DNA of 64,000 nt from Lytechinus variegatus. Taxonomy: Eukaryota; Echinodermata; Echinoidea; Temnopleuroida; Toxopneustidae. The stretch covers positions 18,776,285-18,840,284 of the forward strand of contig NC_054757.1 of the NCBI RefSeq assembly GCF_018143015.1. Direction: 5' to 3'. Position 1 is the first letter of the stretch, and every line of letters begins with the position of its first letter. Positions 48,060 through 59,350 of this stretch are shown piece after piece. Below the pieces are notes generated by a model, which was not told the DNA's origin, did no database searches, and was given only the letters and a program-made list of their open reading frames with translations. Made by a program: the position numbers and the translations under genes.

Positions 48060-49005
48060 TGATTTATAAACCATTCATCCATCAATTCGTTACTTCATTC
48101 CACCTGTCCATCCAATGATGAATAATTTTTCTTCCATTGTATTTATCACTGACTCCATCTATCCATCCACCCGTCCATCCATTGATTCATTCACTATCCA
48201 TCAATCCTATCAAACATTAATTAGTATCGTCCTAATATAATGTCCAGTATGAATCTTTCCCCCTCAGGACTTCCATTTACCCATCCACCCGTATTATGCA
48301 CCACCTATCTATCCATCCATCCATCCATCCACCCAGCTACCCACCCATCCACTCATCCATCCATCCATCCATATCCATCGATCCCGGGGGGGGGGGCACT
48401 CAGTATATAATGCATAATGGGTATGTGCCGCGGAGGGGACCCCCATTTTTACACTCAAATTTCCGTTCCAAGGCATAGCATTTTTGCCTTGTTGAGAAAA
48501 AGAACAAAGAAAACCGCTCCAAGGCATAGCATTTTCTTCTTATCGAGAAAAAAGAAGAGAGAAATCCGCTCCAAAGCTTCGCATATTTTTCGTTACGCCG
48601 CTCCGATCGCGTTGAATGAGCTGCAATTTTGGTGAAAAGCGGCCGCAGAGCTCCCCGGCGGAGGCCGCGCTAGCTGCATCATGCACGCATGACCGTTCCG
48701 TAGCTTAGGGATGCATACGCGCTCACTCGCTGGCGATCCGTTCCAAGGTACCCCGTTTTACAAACATTTGTCGTTCCGAAGCCCGTTCCGAGGACCCTCC
48801 TTTTTACAATAAGCCCGCTCCAAGGCCCCCGTTTTTTGTCTCGCCCGCGGCACACCCCCACCTCTTTTTTGGTCGAGAGCCCCCCCCCCCCGGGATCGAT
48901 CCATCCATCCAACCAACCATCCATCGGGCATCCATCCATCGGGCATCCATCCATCCATCCATCTATCCATCCATCTATCCAGCCGTCCATCCATTAGCCG
49001 TCCAT
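48060..49005 (+). repeat. CCAT microsatellites around element copy B
   Basis: CCATCCATC tracts at 48060-48376 and 48903-49005, originally one tract before the insertion of copy B, as the shared ATCGATCC shows. Confidence 0.8.
48385..48894. mobile_element. CCCGGGGGGGCACTC element, copy B, complete
   Basis: About 510 bp, from a G-run plus CACTCAGTATATAATGC to GGTCGAGAGCCC and a C-run. Flanked by ATCGATCC at 48377-48384 and 48895-48902. It sits in a CCAT microsatellite. Inside are repeated CCGCTCCAA and CCGTTCC words and a GTGCCGCGG/CCGCGGCAC inverted pair near the ends. Confidence 0.82.
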
Positions 49006-49800
49006 CGATCAATTCGACCTAACATTCCCCAATATCCCTTATCCGATCCCTGGCCCTCCGATCCGCCAACCATGCATGCGTTCATCGGCCAGATATCCAC
49101 TGCCTCCGACCCTCCAGACTCCACTTCCGACTCCCCTTCCAAGCTCCTGCTCCGACTATCGTCTCTCGAGAACTGCTTTGTAATTTGGCCCGTGTTTGTG
49201 GTCCCCTTTTGGCTCCAGCTTAAGTTTAGGTAGGACGAGGAAAGGCTAGGGAAATCGAAAGCTGAGGTAAGAAAGATAATTCTTATTCAATGTCAATATA
49301 AACAGCGGACAACAAACATTCATTGAACAGTGATCCAGGGAGGTTAAATCGAACAGTTGAATGAAACAAGATTTGATTTCTGGGTGTGGTGTAGCTGTGA
49401 AGAGAAGAAAGATTGGGCTAGTGGAGAGTGCACGCATGGCTGTGGATGCGCTAATTGCAGAATGCATACCAACCCAAAACCCCCGCCAGTCCTGCGCCGG
49501 TTGCTGGGCGCGGCCTGGGTGGCCTTGGGGCTTGCCTGCAATGTAAAAAAAACAAACAAAAAACTCTATCATATGCAGGTCCTGTTCGAAATCTAATGAA
49601 AACAATTAAGCTTCCCTTAAAATAAACTAGGGGCCTAGGTCTACGTTAGACCAAAAGCTTCGGTCTCTGTTATTGGTTGTTCCACTAAACTCCGTTGGCT
49701 CGACTCACCAATTTAATACAAAGACTGAAGTTCTAAGTAACTCGATCTGTACAGGGACTTAAACGGCTATGTTTATGTATTAAGTTTGGATAATCCAGGG
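49006..49800. other. Unassigned DNA
   Basis: Contains CTCCGAC-type words (49020-49170) and a moderately GC-rich stretch at 49430-49540. No supported gene. Confidence 0.3.
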
Positions 49801-49957
49801 GAGCGTTTCATGAAAGGACTTGTCAGACATTTTATCTGACAAGTCTTGTTTTATCAGACAGTTACTATAGTAACAGTGCTTCTCAACCAATCAGAATCCA
49901 GGAAAGTTTTCAGATCTGACAACTTGTCGGATGAAAATATTGATGAAATGCCCCCCA
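49801..49957. mobile_element. Palindromic MITE, GTTTCATGAAAGGACTTGTC
   Basis: GCGTTTCATGAAAGGACTTG with TCTGACAAGTC, then CAGTTACTATAGTAACAGTG, CAACCAATCAGAATCC and inverse TCTGACAACTTGTCGGATGA, ending ATGAAATGCCCC. Related in layout to the family at 17839. Confidence 0.65.
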
Positions 49958-50299
49958 GGAAGTGGGAGTTGCGCGACAGCTGAGGTAAGTCGACTGTTTT
50001 TTTTTTGTCTTTGTAAGTTTATTTTTTCCTGTTTTGGTGCATTTTAGGCCAAAACGGAAAAATAATCTTTATTTTTGTCCAGTTCTTTTTATACATTTTT
50101 ATGACATAAAGATAAAAATCAATGAGCCCTGTCGGGGGGATTTTGCATTGTTAACCCCCTAATGGTGGCTGCATAATCGCGAGCCGTCTGTGGACATATG
50201 AGAAGAAATTAAAATTAAAAAAAAAAATTCCTTGAAACAGACGGTAGCCTCGCCATCATCTGCCAGCTGACTAGGTCTATGTGTAACTCCAAATGTAGA

Positions 50300-50890
50300 C
50301 CTGGGCCTGTCTTACAAAAGAGTTACAATTGATCCAGTCAATCTCAATTGTATAGAAATCAATCCATACCATAATTTTTCTTCAAGAAATTTGCACAATC
50401 TCCTTAGTAAACAACGAGAATCACACTGAATCTTCAAGAGAACGAACATCATATCCAGAAAATATTTTGAACAAGCTGTAGGCCTATGTTTAGTTGTTGA
50501 CATTGCTGGTCTTCCATACTCATGGTTGATTGGATCAATTGTAATTCTTTCTTGATGGACGCCCTGAATGTGAATGAGCGTTTAAAGCAGATGTAGACCT
50601 CCAAGATTGATAATCCAGGGCATGTTGTACAAAGAGTTACGATTGATCCGATCAAGCGTAATTATGGAGATCCATCAATGTCATAATTTTTTCTATGAAA
50701 AATTTGCATAATGTCCTTTTTATGCAAAGAGAAGTGCAGTGAATTTTCAAGGAAACAATAATACATGAATATACATCACAGCTAGAATATATTTTGAACA
50801 AACATGTATAATAGATGTTGACGCTGCTGGCCGTCCATAGTTGCGATTGATCGGATCAATTGTAACTCTTTTTAGAACGGCCCAGGACAC
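50300..50890. mobile_element. Two adjacent MITEs, AGAGTTACRATTGATC family
   Basis: Copy 1 is 50308-50560 and copy 2 is 50616-50885. Each starts with a TTACAAAAGAGTTACAATTG-like end and closes with the inverse GATCAATTGTAATTCTTT or GATCAATTGTAACTCTTTTT. Between the ends are TTTGCACAAT-like and GTTGACRYTGCTGG words. The two share one orientation. Confidence 0.65.
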
Positions 50891-50917
50891 CACTACTTCA
50901 CTGTATCATTGGTGCAT

Positions 50918-51186
50918 TTTAAAGGACACGTCCATACGCCCACCCCAACAAAATGTTGATTTGATAAATAAGACAAAAATCCAACAAACATAATGCTCGG
51001 AAAAATTGGATGTAAAATAAGAAAGTTATGACATTTTTAAGTTTAACTTTAATAATTTCACGAAACAGTTATATTTTCTTATTTTACGTCCGATTTTGAT
51101 GAAAATTTCACTATTGTGGTTGTCTGATTTGTCTCTATTGATTAATTCAAATCAACAATTTTCTGAAGTGGACTTGACCTTTAATA
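50918..51186. mobile_element. TTAA-type palindromic MITE, centre deleted
   Basis: AAAGGACACGTCCA and ACCCCAACAAAATGTTGATT at the left, inverse GAAGTGGACTTGACCTTTAA at the right, TTAA on both ends. The centre with ACTCACTATTTC is gone, bringing the arms together. Confidence 0.75.
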
Positions 51187-52815
51187 TAACTGTCCTGTAC
51201 TGTATCACATCCAGATCCTGGTAATCATGATCACGTTTGCCAATGCATCAAAATCACATAAAAAGATCTACATGTAGATTTAATCAACTATTTCAACCAG
51301 TTAGATTGGAAAAAAAATGTACTTCCCTTATTTCAAAAGGAACAAGGCGTTTGAGAGTGATCATGAATTTATCTGCATAATTATAGAACAGATCAATGAG
51401 AGCATGTGGATTGGAAATGGGATTGGGAAACCAAGGAGGAAGCATGGCTGGGGATTTTAATGATGTAGTGTGGCCGAGTGTTAAACATGTCTACCTCACA
51501 AAGTCAGTCATAAAGAAGCAAACTCATATTGAACTTAACTAGATGTTGACCAAAATGAAGTCCAGTGGTGTTTTGATTTATTGGTACCTCACTAAGCATT
51601 GCCTTCACAAATAATACATTCAAATATATTAAAAAATAATGTCACATGATAAATTCAACCAATAGAGAAACAGAGAATGGGAGAACCCATAAAAGTGGAA
51701 GAACCAAGGGTGAAAGGTGAACCAATGAGGATGAGGTAAGATGATATGAATGAAGAAGAATGTTCTGAATGTAAATGAGAAAATGACAATAGAAACATGT
51801 GAAGCTGTATGGAGTTGGAATGGCAATGGAATGATGTGATGTGATGAAGAAACTAGGGAATGAGAGAAACAGGTGTGTGACAATGGTATAGAAATAGTAT
51901 CGAAGAGAAGTATGGAAAGCAAAGTGTGAAATAAACAATTATATTAAATAAGGCAAAATTCAACTCTTACAATGAGAAAATGGAATTCAGTGAACCTATT
52001 GGTACTCTGCTGCTATGTCAGATATAGAGTGTATATGGAGTGTTGAGTTGGAATAAAGGATGAGGTGACTCAGTAAAAAAGTATTAATGGGAAAGGAAAA
52101 TGCAACTTTAGCACTCAGATAAAAAAAAATCCAGCAAAGGCTAAAGGAGCCAGAACAACTATAGAAATGTGTGTCCCCCATCCCCCCCCCTAGATTTTAT
52201 AATTTATTAAAACATTAAATGAGCTACAAACCTGGTTTATAGTGTACAGTCTTGATATTTTAAGGGTCCTGTTGTGGAAAAGGAGTGAAACTGAAGTTCA
52301 ATTTGATGTAGAAACATAGGTAATATTGTCCAATTTTTCATTCAAAGATCTTAATGTATGTATAGATTACCGGTAAGTTTTTTTTGAATGGTTTTATTTT
52401 GGTGATGCTGGCAGTCATACATGTTGAATTACAATGTAAAAAAAGTTTAATTTTTGTTAAAATGCTGTTTACTATCAAAACCTTACAGTAGTTGTTTAAC
52501 AGTTGAACAACCGTGCTTTTAACTTGAGGAAGATTAAATATTCAGAATTAACCTTTATTGTTTAGAATTTTAAAGATTTGTTTCAAGTTCTTCCAGTACT
52601 ATAAATTTCATATAGTAGATGGGGTTGTACATGTATAAAATTTTACTGTGTCTGGCAGGTGAAGTAATATCATCATAATTCATATTAACTTTAAAGGTAT
52701 AAGACCATATTTAATGAAACTTAGTTTAGGATATCATTTACAACGGTACCCAGGATAGGCATTAATTAACTTTGATAAATTAGGCCTAAATACTTGAGTA
52801 AGATACCACTTTATA
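51187..52815. other. Unassigned DNA
   Basis: No gene found. Purine-leaning between 51650 and 52100. A tRNA-like GTGGCCGAGTGTTAA at 51470 has no matching B box. Confidence 0.35.
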
Positions 52816-52819
52816 TGGT

Positions 52820-53228
52820 AAATTGCCAATTCGTCTACTGCCAATTCGTCCACTCACCACATCGTCTAAATTCATTTAGTCTAATGCCATTCCGTCAATC
52901 AACATTTAGTCCAATAACCATTTAGTCTAATAATCACTTTGTCTAATTGTCACATCGTCTTTACCAGTTCGTCTGACCATTTCATCTCACACCCAGCTTG
53001 TCTTATATCCATTTTATATTTATTCAATTCGCCCAATTAACACTTATTCCAATTAGTCCAAATGGTACAGTATATGGTCTAAATGGACCTACTGGTTATT
53101 AGACAAAATGGTGAGTGGACGAAATGACAATGAGACCATGTGGATAGTGGACAAACTGATGGTAGACCAAATGGTAGTAGACAAGTTGGTAATGAGAAGA
53201 ATTGGCATCAGACCAATTGAAAATAAAC
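52820..53228. repeat. Palindromic cluster of ATTCGTCTAATGCC-like words
   Basis: 52820-53030 is built of ~20-bp units (CCAATTCGTCTACTG, CATTTAGTCTAATAACC, CACATCGTCTAAATT). 53085-53228 is built of their inverses (GGTTATTAGACAAAATGG, GGTAGTAGACAAGTTGG, AATTGGCATCAGACC). The whole can fold into a long hairpin. Confidence 0.75.
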
Positions 53229-53233
53229 CCTTT

Positions 53234-53542
53234 GGCCCGTATTCTGAAGTCAGGTTTAACTTGGACCATGGTCTAACTCTTTGCTAGAATTATGGGAAGC
53301 CAAGTGTCAAAATTGATATTAAGGAGTATGTTTCTTATGTTTACTGTGCTCTTTCCTGATTCATCGATGGTGAAGACAATCATCTATTTATACTTCCTAG
53401 ACTATTATGAATGATTTGAGAGCCAAATGAGCTGAAATATCATATCTCTACCGTTAGTAATTTATGTTGCAATTGGCTATCCATACTTAAACCACAACTT
53501 TAAACCTGAGTTTAAGTTAAACCTGCTATCAGAATACGGGCC
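53234..53542. mobile_element. Palindromic MITE, GGCCCGTATTCTGA ends
   Basis: GGCCCGTATTCTGAAGTCAG and inverse CTATCAGAATACGGGCC, with inner AGGTTTAACTTGGACC/AAGTTAAACCTG. About 309 bp, directly after the 52820 hairpin. Confidence 0.8.
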
Positions 53543-53867
53543 TTTGAATTATCCCCCCATCACAAGTACAGGTGGAAGCAGTCTAACAAATGAATTCACA
53601 TATGTCTGTGTGATAGTGCCCTCTGCTACATGTATTGAGTATGTTGGCAGTCTACCCCCCCCCCCCCCATTCCTCATAATGATGAAAACCATATCAATGC
53701 AAGTGCATCAATAGAAAGCAGATCCAAGCTATTGTCCCCTCTGAAGCCAAAATTAAATCTTTGCCTAAATATAACATCATAACATCATATTGTATGTCAT
53801 TTTAAAGCTTATACTCTGAAGTTTTTTGCCCTATAAACTTTTTCTTCTGAAAAACTTAAAGTTAAAA

Positions 53868-54060
53868 GATAGATAGATAAATGGTATTTATTAAAATTCT
53901 CCACATATTGCAGTTAACAAACTGAATTGCATGTGAATTACAAAACTTAAACTACAATATACATTTCGTTGAATACATTTTACAATACAATGTTCGAGTG
54001 TGTAAGTAGATAAAATACAGTATACTGTATACCTTTGATCTTATGATACAATTAAAACTA
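53868..54060 (-). mobile_element. 3' end of a LINE-like element
   Basis: On the minus strand the sequence ends AATAAATACCATTTATCTAT followed by CTATCT units, a LINE-type tail with a polyadenylation signal. No coding part recognised upstream. Confidence 0.4.
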
Positions 54061-54299
54061 TTAAAATTACATTCATGCATAACTGTGTGTTGTCAGGATC
54101 AAAAAAGATTTCTGGAAAGAAGAAGAAGGCAAGGAAAGAGTATAGGGTTAGAGAATTTAGGTAGGAAGAAAAGCAGAAAAACCATCAGGGAGGGTAAGAT
54201 TGACCCTGACAAGAACATTAACAAATACATAAAAAAGAAAGGGCAAGTTATGGCCCTTAATGAATAATAATGAATGCCAAGGCCACGATTCCAAGAAAT

Positions 54300-55620
54300 C
54301 ATTAATTAGCATGACGTACGGATGATCATATTTTTTGATCTGCAGATAATGCAAATTATATATTTGAAAATATTTCTGTGGGGACTTGTAGTGCTAAGTT
54401 AATGCAAACATTTGAGAAGAAAATGATGTTGAAAATTAATCAAGTTAATTATCTTTTGTTCAACAGGCAGTGTCCCGTACGTCACAATTTAGCATATGTT
54501 TTTCTAGATTCTAATTAAAAAAAAGTTGATCAGTTTTTCTTCACACTTTGGAGAGTTCTAATTTATATTACTATACAAAATTAAAGTGAATTTACTGAAT
54601 TAATTTCATGTTTAATTACATCAGCTATAAGCTTTGTGACATACGGGACAAATGTGAAACGTACGGGACACACCATAGGATTTCTATGTAATTCTAATAA
54701 GGGTTATTTTTCAATTAGGAGCAAAGATAAAGTAAATTGAGATATTATGAGTGGCTGAATATTCGTAAAAGGTTGATAATAAAAATATGATTTGTAATAA
54801 GGGTGCATATTAAGCATACTTGTTAACATATGTTATGAATTAAATCTTTCAAAAAATATAGGGTCATAAAGTTTTTTATGTTTTGTTCATATACTATAAT
54901 AGAATACATGTATCAATCATAATAATCCATTTTGGTTTACATTTAGTTAATTATAAAGTTTGATGAAATGTCACTTTCCCCATTAGTTTAACACATGGAA
55001 TTATTTGCAAGACATCTTTCATGGTATTTATAAGGTTGTAAAGTGTATGCTATGTTTTGTTTCAGTGTATGCTATTAAAGAAATATATATCAATCATGAT
55101 AATCCATGTAAAACTTTACTTTGGTTTACATCAAGTTGATTATAAATTTTGATTAAATTTTGCTTTCCCCATTCGTTTTACACATGGACAAATGTCCCGT
55201 ACGTCACATGTCCCGTACGTCACAGCACGGATGTTTATATTTTGAGCTATTACATAATAACACAAATGAGTTCTATCATTTCATTTGTGGCTAATGAATT
55301 TTGATAAGATACAAGATGAAAACATGATGAGAGATTTCCAGCTTATTCCATTTCACAGAGTTCAATGACATTTTTTTCCCCCCAAAATAAGCTTTTGTCT
55401 GGTCCCGTACGTAACCGCGCATATTGACTAAAATATTACATCGTTATTGAATTGCAGATCACTAATTTTTTTACTGAATAAAGAGGGCACAACTGGGCTT
55501 CCAAAATCCATGAAAGATTCGCTGTTGTGCATTTATTTCTTATGTTACACAACTTTAAAGTCTCTAAATGTCCCATACGTCACAAGTCAAATAGCTTGGA
55601 CCTGCCATAGAGTACTTTAA
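54300..55620. repeat. Cluster of TGTCCCGTACGTCACA motifs
   Basis: Eight copies or near copies in both orientations near 54310, 54471, 54641, 54659, 55196, 55210, 55401 and 55567. Between them a ~170-bp unit (TTGGTTTACATCAAGTTGAT, TTTCCCCATTCGTTTTACAC) is present twice (about 54900-55010 and 55085-55195). Confidence 0.65.
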
Positions 55621-56495
55621 GCTGCACTCTTTATAATTTGATCAGGCAGAGAATAAGAATGGATTCCTGAAATTTAAGACAAATAAAGACCATATTGGAT
55701 GATTTTGAAATAACTGGTTTTAAAACTGTCAAAGAGAAGAGAAAACAATGTCGGAAAATATACAATAAAAGTTTTATATTGACAGTCATAAAGCTATACA
55801 ACCGGGCCAGAGCTGGTTTCCGTCATACGAAAGTTCACTCTTGTGGAACCCTAGTTAAATGACCGCTGCTGTATTTTCAACCTCCTATCCTCCTGAAGTT
55901 GACTTCATCTGGTCCGAATTCGATACCAAACTCAATAACCCCATGCCGGGAGCCAGAAGAAATGCCATTGGAAGGAAATAAACATTTTCAGAATTCCAAG
56001 GAAATGAACACGAGTAGTTCAATCTTGTTATTAGGTGATTTAATGCGCTCTCTGTGGGCGATTTGGGAGTCGAGTGAGCACAATTAATCCAATGCAGTAT
56101 GGAAAAAAATATTGCAGTGGAACCAGGAGTTGTTGAAACAATTTCTTTGATTAGACAGAAATGCAGGACCAGCTGTGTATTCCAATTTTGAAATATTTCA
56201 TTTGTTTGTTTGTATCATGGTAACAAATTTAGGATACCATATTTTGGAGAAGTTATCTTTGCCAGTTTTTAATATGACGTCATTGCAATTGAAATCTTGA
56301 AAGTAACTATGTATGTATTCATAGCATGTTTATTGAAATTGCTTCACCTGTCTTTAGTTTAAAAGCAAGCTGAAAATACAATATTGCATTGCAAGGTGAG
56401 ACCTACAGTATTTCTCAATAGGTTCATAGTTCAATACATCAAAATGACAAATATTGAAATTCAAAATCATATAGAAACATTAAGAATATAATAAG
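55621..56495. other. Unassigned DNA
   Basis: No gene recognised. An open frame at 55899-56087 has no family features. Confidence 0.35.
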
Positions 56496-56499
56496 AAAA

Positions 56500-56750
56500 T
56501 TAATAATATGTGACATTTATATAAAGCACAAGCACTGCATCCTATTACCCCGACTTTAGCATGGCTACCCCGATTGGGCACTTGAGCATTGAAGTAAATT
56601 CCTTCCTACCAGGTACCATTTACTACAAGTTGGTGGAGTGGCAATTGCAGATAAAGGCCTTGCCAGAGGACGCGAGTGCCATTGTGGGATTCGAACCCCG
56701 GACCTTGTAGTTTAATGTCCGGAGGCGTATCCACTGAGCCACAACTCTGA
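56500..56750 (-). mobile_element. tRNA-derived SINE, complete head
   Basis: On the minus strand: AGAGTTGTGGCTCAGTGGAT (A box TGGCTCAGTGG), then GGGGTTCGAATCCCACAATG (canonical B box GGTTCGAATCC), a body and a GCTTTATATAAATGTCACAT 3' end. The head could pass for a tRNA, but the acceptor stem does not close. Confidence 0.8.
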
Positions 56751-57300
56751 AAAAAACACAAGGTATCACAGATAAAAAGATATGAAAATGTGAAATACAT
56801 TAAACACAAAATTAAAAGTAGTAATGAACATAGAAAAGTAAACCAACAAAACCACAAAGTGATGGACAAATAGGAGGATAGAAAACAAGATAAGAGAAGA
56901 AGAAAGAGATACAAATATTTGAGTGGGGAATAACAGAAAATATCCGTAGATCAGGGAAAACAGGGTGAGGTTTTTCTATACTTACTGATATCATCAAAGA
57001 GATAAAGAAATACAGGGAGTAGAAGAGAGAGGGAGAGAGAGATTGGAATAGACGGAGGACATGCAGAGAAGGAGGAACAAAGTCATTATGCAGTGCCATG
57101 ATCAATTATCAAAATGAAAGCATTAATTTTGAACCAAATTAAAAAGTATGTATGAAATAATTTCTGACTCTTTGGGAAGTCAGGGTTAACTAATAATAAA
57201 ATAAAATAATTCAACAAATGGTGAACTTTTTTACTAAGAGTGGGGAATCGATGTGAAAAAGAATGATTTTGATTATCAGGACTATGAATGGGGCAAAGCA
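56751..57300. other. Unassigned purine-leaning DNA
   Basis: Purine-rich between 56760 and 57080 (GAGAGAGGGAGAGAGAG near 57026). No gene found. Confidence 0.35.
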
Positions 57301-57770
57301 GACTTGGACACATTCAGGAAAAGGTGTTTTGCATATATCTTAATTCCAATAACTATTCGCAACCAAGTATTGTGAGCATTGGGCAAAATTTGAGGAAGTA
57401 GTTCACTCTCTCAATGTTTTTTGTGATCTTTTAATAACCAATTTTCATGGTAAAGCAGAACTGGACACATTCGGAAGGTATCTTGTATATCTTTACTCCA
57501 ATACAATAATAATTATGTGCCAAGTATTCGGAGCATTGGGCAAAAACTGAGAAAATAGTTCCATCTATTAAAATGTGTCTTGTACATCTTCACTCCAAGA
57601 CCAATGAACATGTATTTGACAGGTCTCTTGAGCATTGGCCAAAAAACTGAGGAAGAAGTTCGATCAAGGTTTGAAAACAACCAAAAGTCTCCCAGACTGC
57701 CAAACTGTGTATTGATTCTTATTCCCTTCAAACTTCATTTGGTAAATTTATGTCAAAGTAGGGGAGATGG
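57300..57770. repeat. Tandem ~120-bp repeat (GAGCATTGGGCAAAA)
   Basis: Three units with CAAGTATTGTGAGCATTGGG, GAGGAAGTAGTTC and a TCTTTACTCCAATACAATA-like block. An inverted copy lies at 59265-59350, on the far side of element copy C. Confidence 0.65.
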
Positions 57771-57827
57771 GAGTAAATGTCACAAAAAATGGAGAGTACT
57801 GTACAATGTACTGCTTGATAAATGCCC

Positions 57828-58321
57828 CCCGGGGGGGGCACTCAGTATATAATGCATAGTGGGTATGTGCCGCGGAGGGGACCCCCATTTTTACACTCAA
57901 ATTTCCGTTCCAAGGCATAGCATTTTTGCCTTGTTGAGAAAAAGAACACAGAAAGCCGCTCCAAGCATAGCATTTTCTTCTTATCGAGAAAAACGAAGAG
58001 AGAAATCCGCTCCAAAGCTTCGCATATTTTTCGTTACGCCGATCTCCGATCGAGCTGAATGAGCTGCAATTTTGGTGAAAAGCGGCCGCAGAGCTCCCCG
58101 GCGGAGGCCGCGCTAGCTGCATCATGCACGCATGACCGTTCCGTAGGGAGGCATACGCGCTCACACGCTGGCGATCCGTTCCAAGGACCCCCGTTTTCAC
58201 AAACATTTGTCGTTCCGAAGCCCGTTCCGAGGACCCTCCTTTTACAATAAGCCCCTCCCCCCCGTTTTTGTCTCGCCCGCGGCACACCCCCACCACTTTT
58301 TAGGTCGAGTGCCCCCCCGGG
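57828..58321. mobile_element. CCCGGGGGGGCACTC element, copy C, complete
   Basis: 494 bp with ends CCCGGGGGGGGCACTC and GAGTGCCCCCCCGGG and an 8-bp duplication AAATGCCC at 57820-57827 and 58322-58329. Internal sequence is closely similar to copies A and B. No ORF of its own; the open frames through it are artefacts. Confidence 0.85.
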
Positions 58322-58746
58322 AAATGCCCCTCCCCCTTAGTTTTTTTAAAGGGATATTAAAGATTTTGGAAACCCCTGTTTCCAAGGAATATAATGGTGT
58401 TGGCCACATCAAAATCTTTGAGAGTCAAAGTAATTGGTTGTTAAAAAGAACTGAAAACATTATTGCAATTTATCATGGGATGAAATTCAAAGGTATCTCT
58501 AAGCCTATCCAGATCAATAACTTTATAACCAAACTGTTCCATTGAAAGAGGGTCTTAGTCTCAATGAGGTGCTAAAAATCTCTGTGAAACCCTTCAGCAA
58601 ACAATGGAATCCTCAAAAGCCTGCAATTATAGGGCTGTTATATGGTATCTATTGTTGTCAGATACCTGTTCACACCTTTTTGACCAAAGACCTGCCAGCA
58701 CACAACTCAAGTAAAGACACAAATGTGTCTCATAAATCATAATCAA

Positions 58747-58900
58747 GGCTGCAGACATTTACTCATTTCTCGTTCTTCTTTATCTCCTCTCTCCTCCTCT
58801 TCCTCCTTCTCCTCCTTGTTATTCTTCTTATTCTCCTTTTTCTTCTCCTCCTTCCTCCCCTCCTTGTCATCTCCCTTTTCCTCTTCTTCTGGAAACAAAT
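58747..58900 (+). repeat. CTC/CTT pyrimidine tract
   Basis: TCCTCCTCTTCCTCC and TTCTTATTCTCC words. The Ser-rich and Glu/Lys-rich open frames on the two strands are artefacts. Confidence 0.8.
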
Positions 58901-59079
58901 TAATGCCAATCAATCCAAACAAATAAAGCACTTTCCCTGTTTTTCAAGGGGATGGGGAAATGAGTCTATTTTTTTCTTTTTACATTTTTCTGCCGTCTTT
59001 CTCACATTTGTGTAAACCTCTCTTATTCTCCCTCTCCAACTCTCCCTTTACCCTCTTGATATTTATTTAAATGAGTGAT

Positions 59080-59250
59080 ATTTAAGGACCCCATGGAAGA
59101 ACAGTGGTACCCCATGGAAGAACAGTGGTATCTTATTGATACCGCTGAAATGGGCCATCCTCCATCTGTATGTTATGTTAAATAGATCATGTATATATTT
59201 TATCTTTTTATATGGAAATAAATACAAACAAACAAACAAACAAACAAAAT
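59080..59250 (+). mobile_element. Retroelement 3' end with AAAC tail
   Basis: CCCCATGGAAGAACAGTGGT occurs twice in tandem (59089, 59112), then ATTGATACCGCTGAAATGGG, an AATAAA and (AAAC)6. It looks like a LINE 3' UTR. Confidence 0.5.
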
Positions 59251-59264
59251 GAAATTATGCAGTA

Positions 59265-59350
59265 GTGAACTACTCCCTCAGTTTTTGCCCAATGCTCACA
59301 ATACTTGGTACACATATTGGTCTTGGAGTTAAGATGTGCTTGTGATAGAC
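59265..59350. repeat. Inverted copy of the GAGCATTGGGCAAAA repeat
   Basis: TTTTTGCCCAATGCTCACAA followed by TACTTGGTACACAT is the inverse of the unit at 57345-57400. Confidence 0.7.

Larger units (their letters stand above)
44096..48765. repeat. 1.28-kb tandem duplication, copy 1 with two insertions
   Basis: Unit 1 is 44096-47491 and unit 2 is 47492-48765. Removing the two inserted elements and their target duplications from unit 1 leaves ~1280 bp, matching unit 2 (1274 bp) at very high identity. Both units contain a SINE piece (TTGAGTGCAGCACATTGGGG), a decayed palindromic MITE, a CCAT microsatellite and part of a CCCGGGGGGG element. The right edge falls inside that element (TTTTACAAAC). Confidence 0.88.

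Noticed and set aside
54043..54267. Lys/Arg-rich 74-codon frame
   Set aside because: Lies in a probable LINE 3' region, no recognisable motif and no splice sites.
56670..56750. tRNA gene on the minus strand
   Set aside because: A and B boxes are good, but the acceptor stem does not pair and the sequence runs into a SINE body and tail.
57748..58296. 182-codon frame on the minus strand
   Set aside because: It crosses the ends of a 494-bp mobile element with its target duplication; no coding motif.
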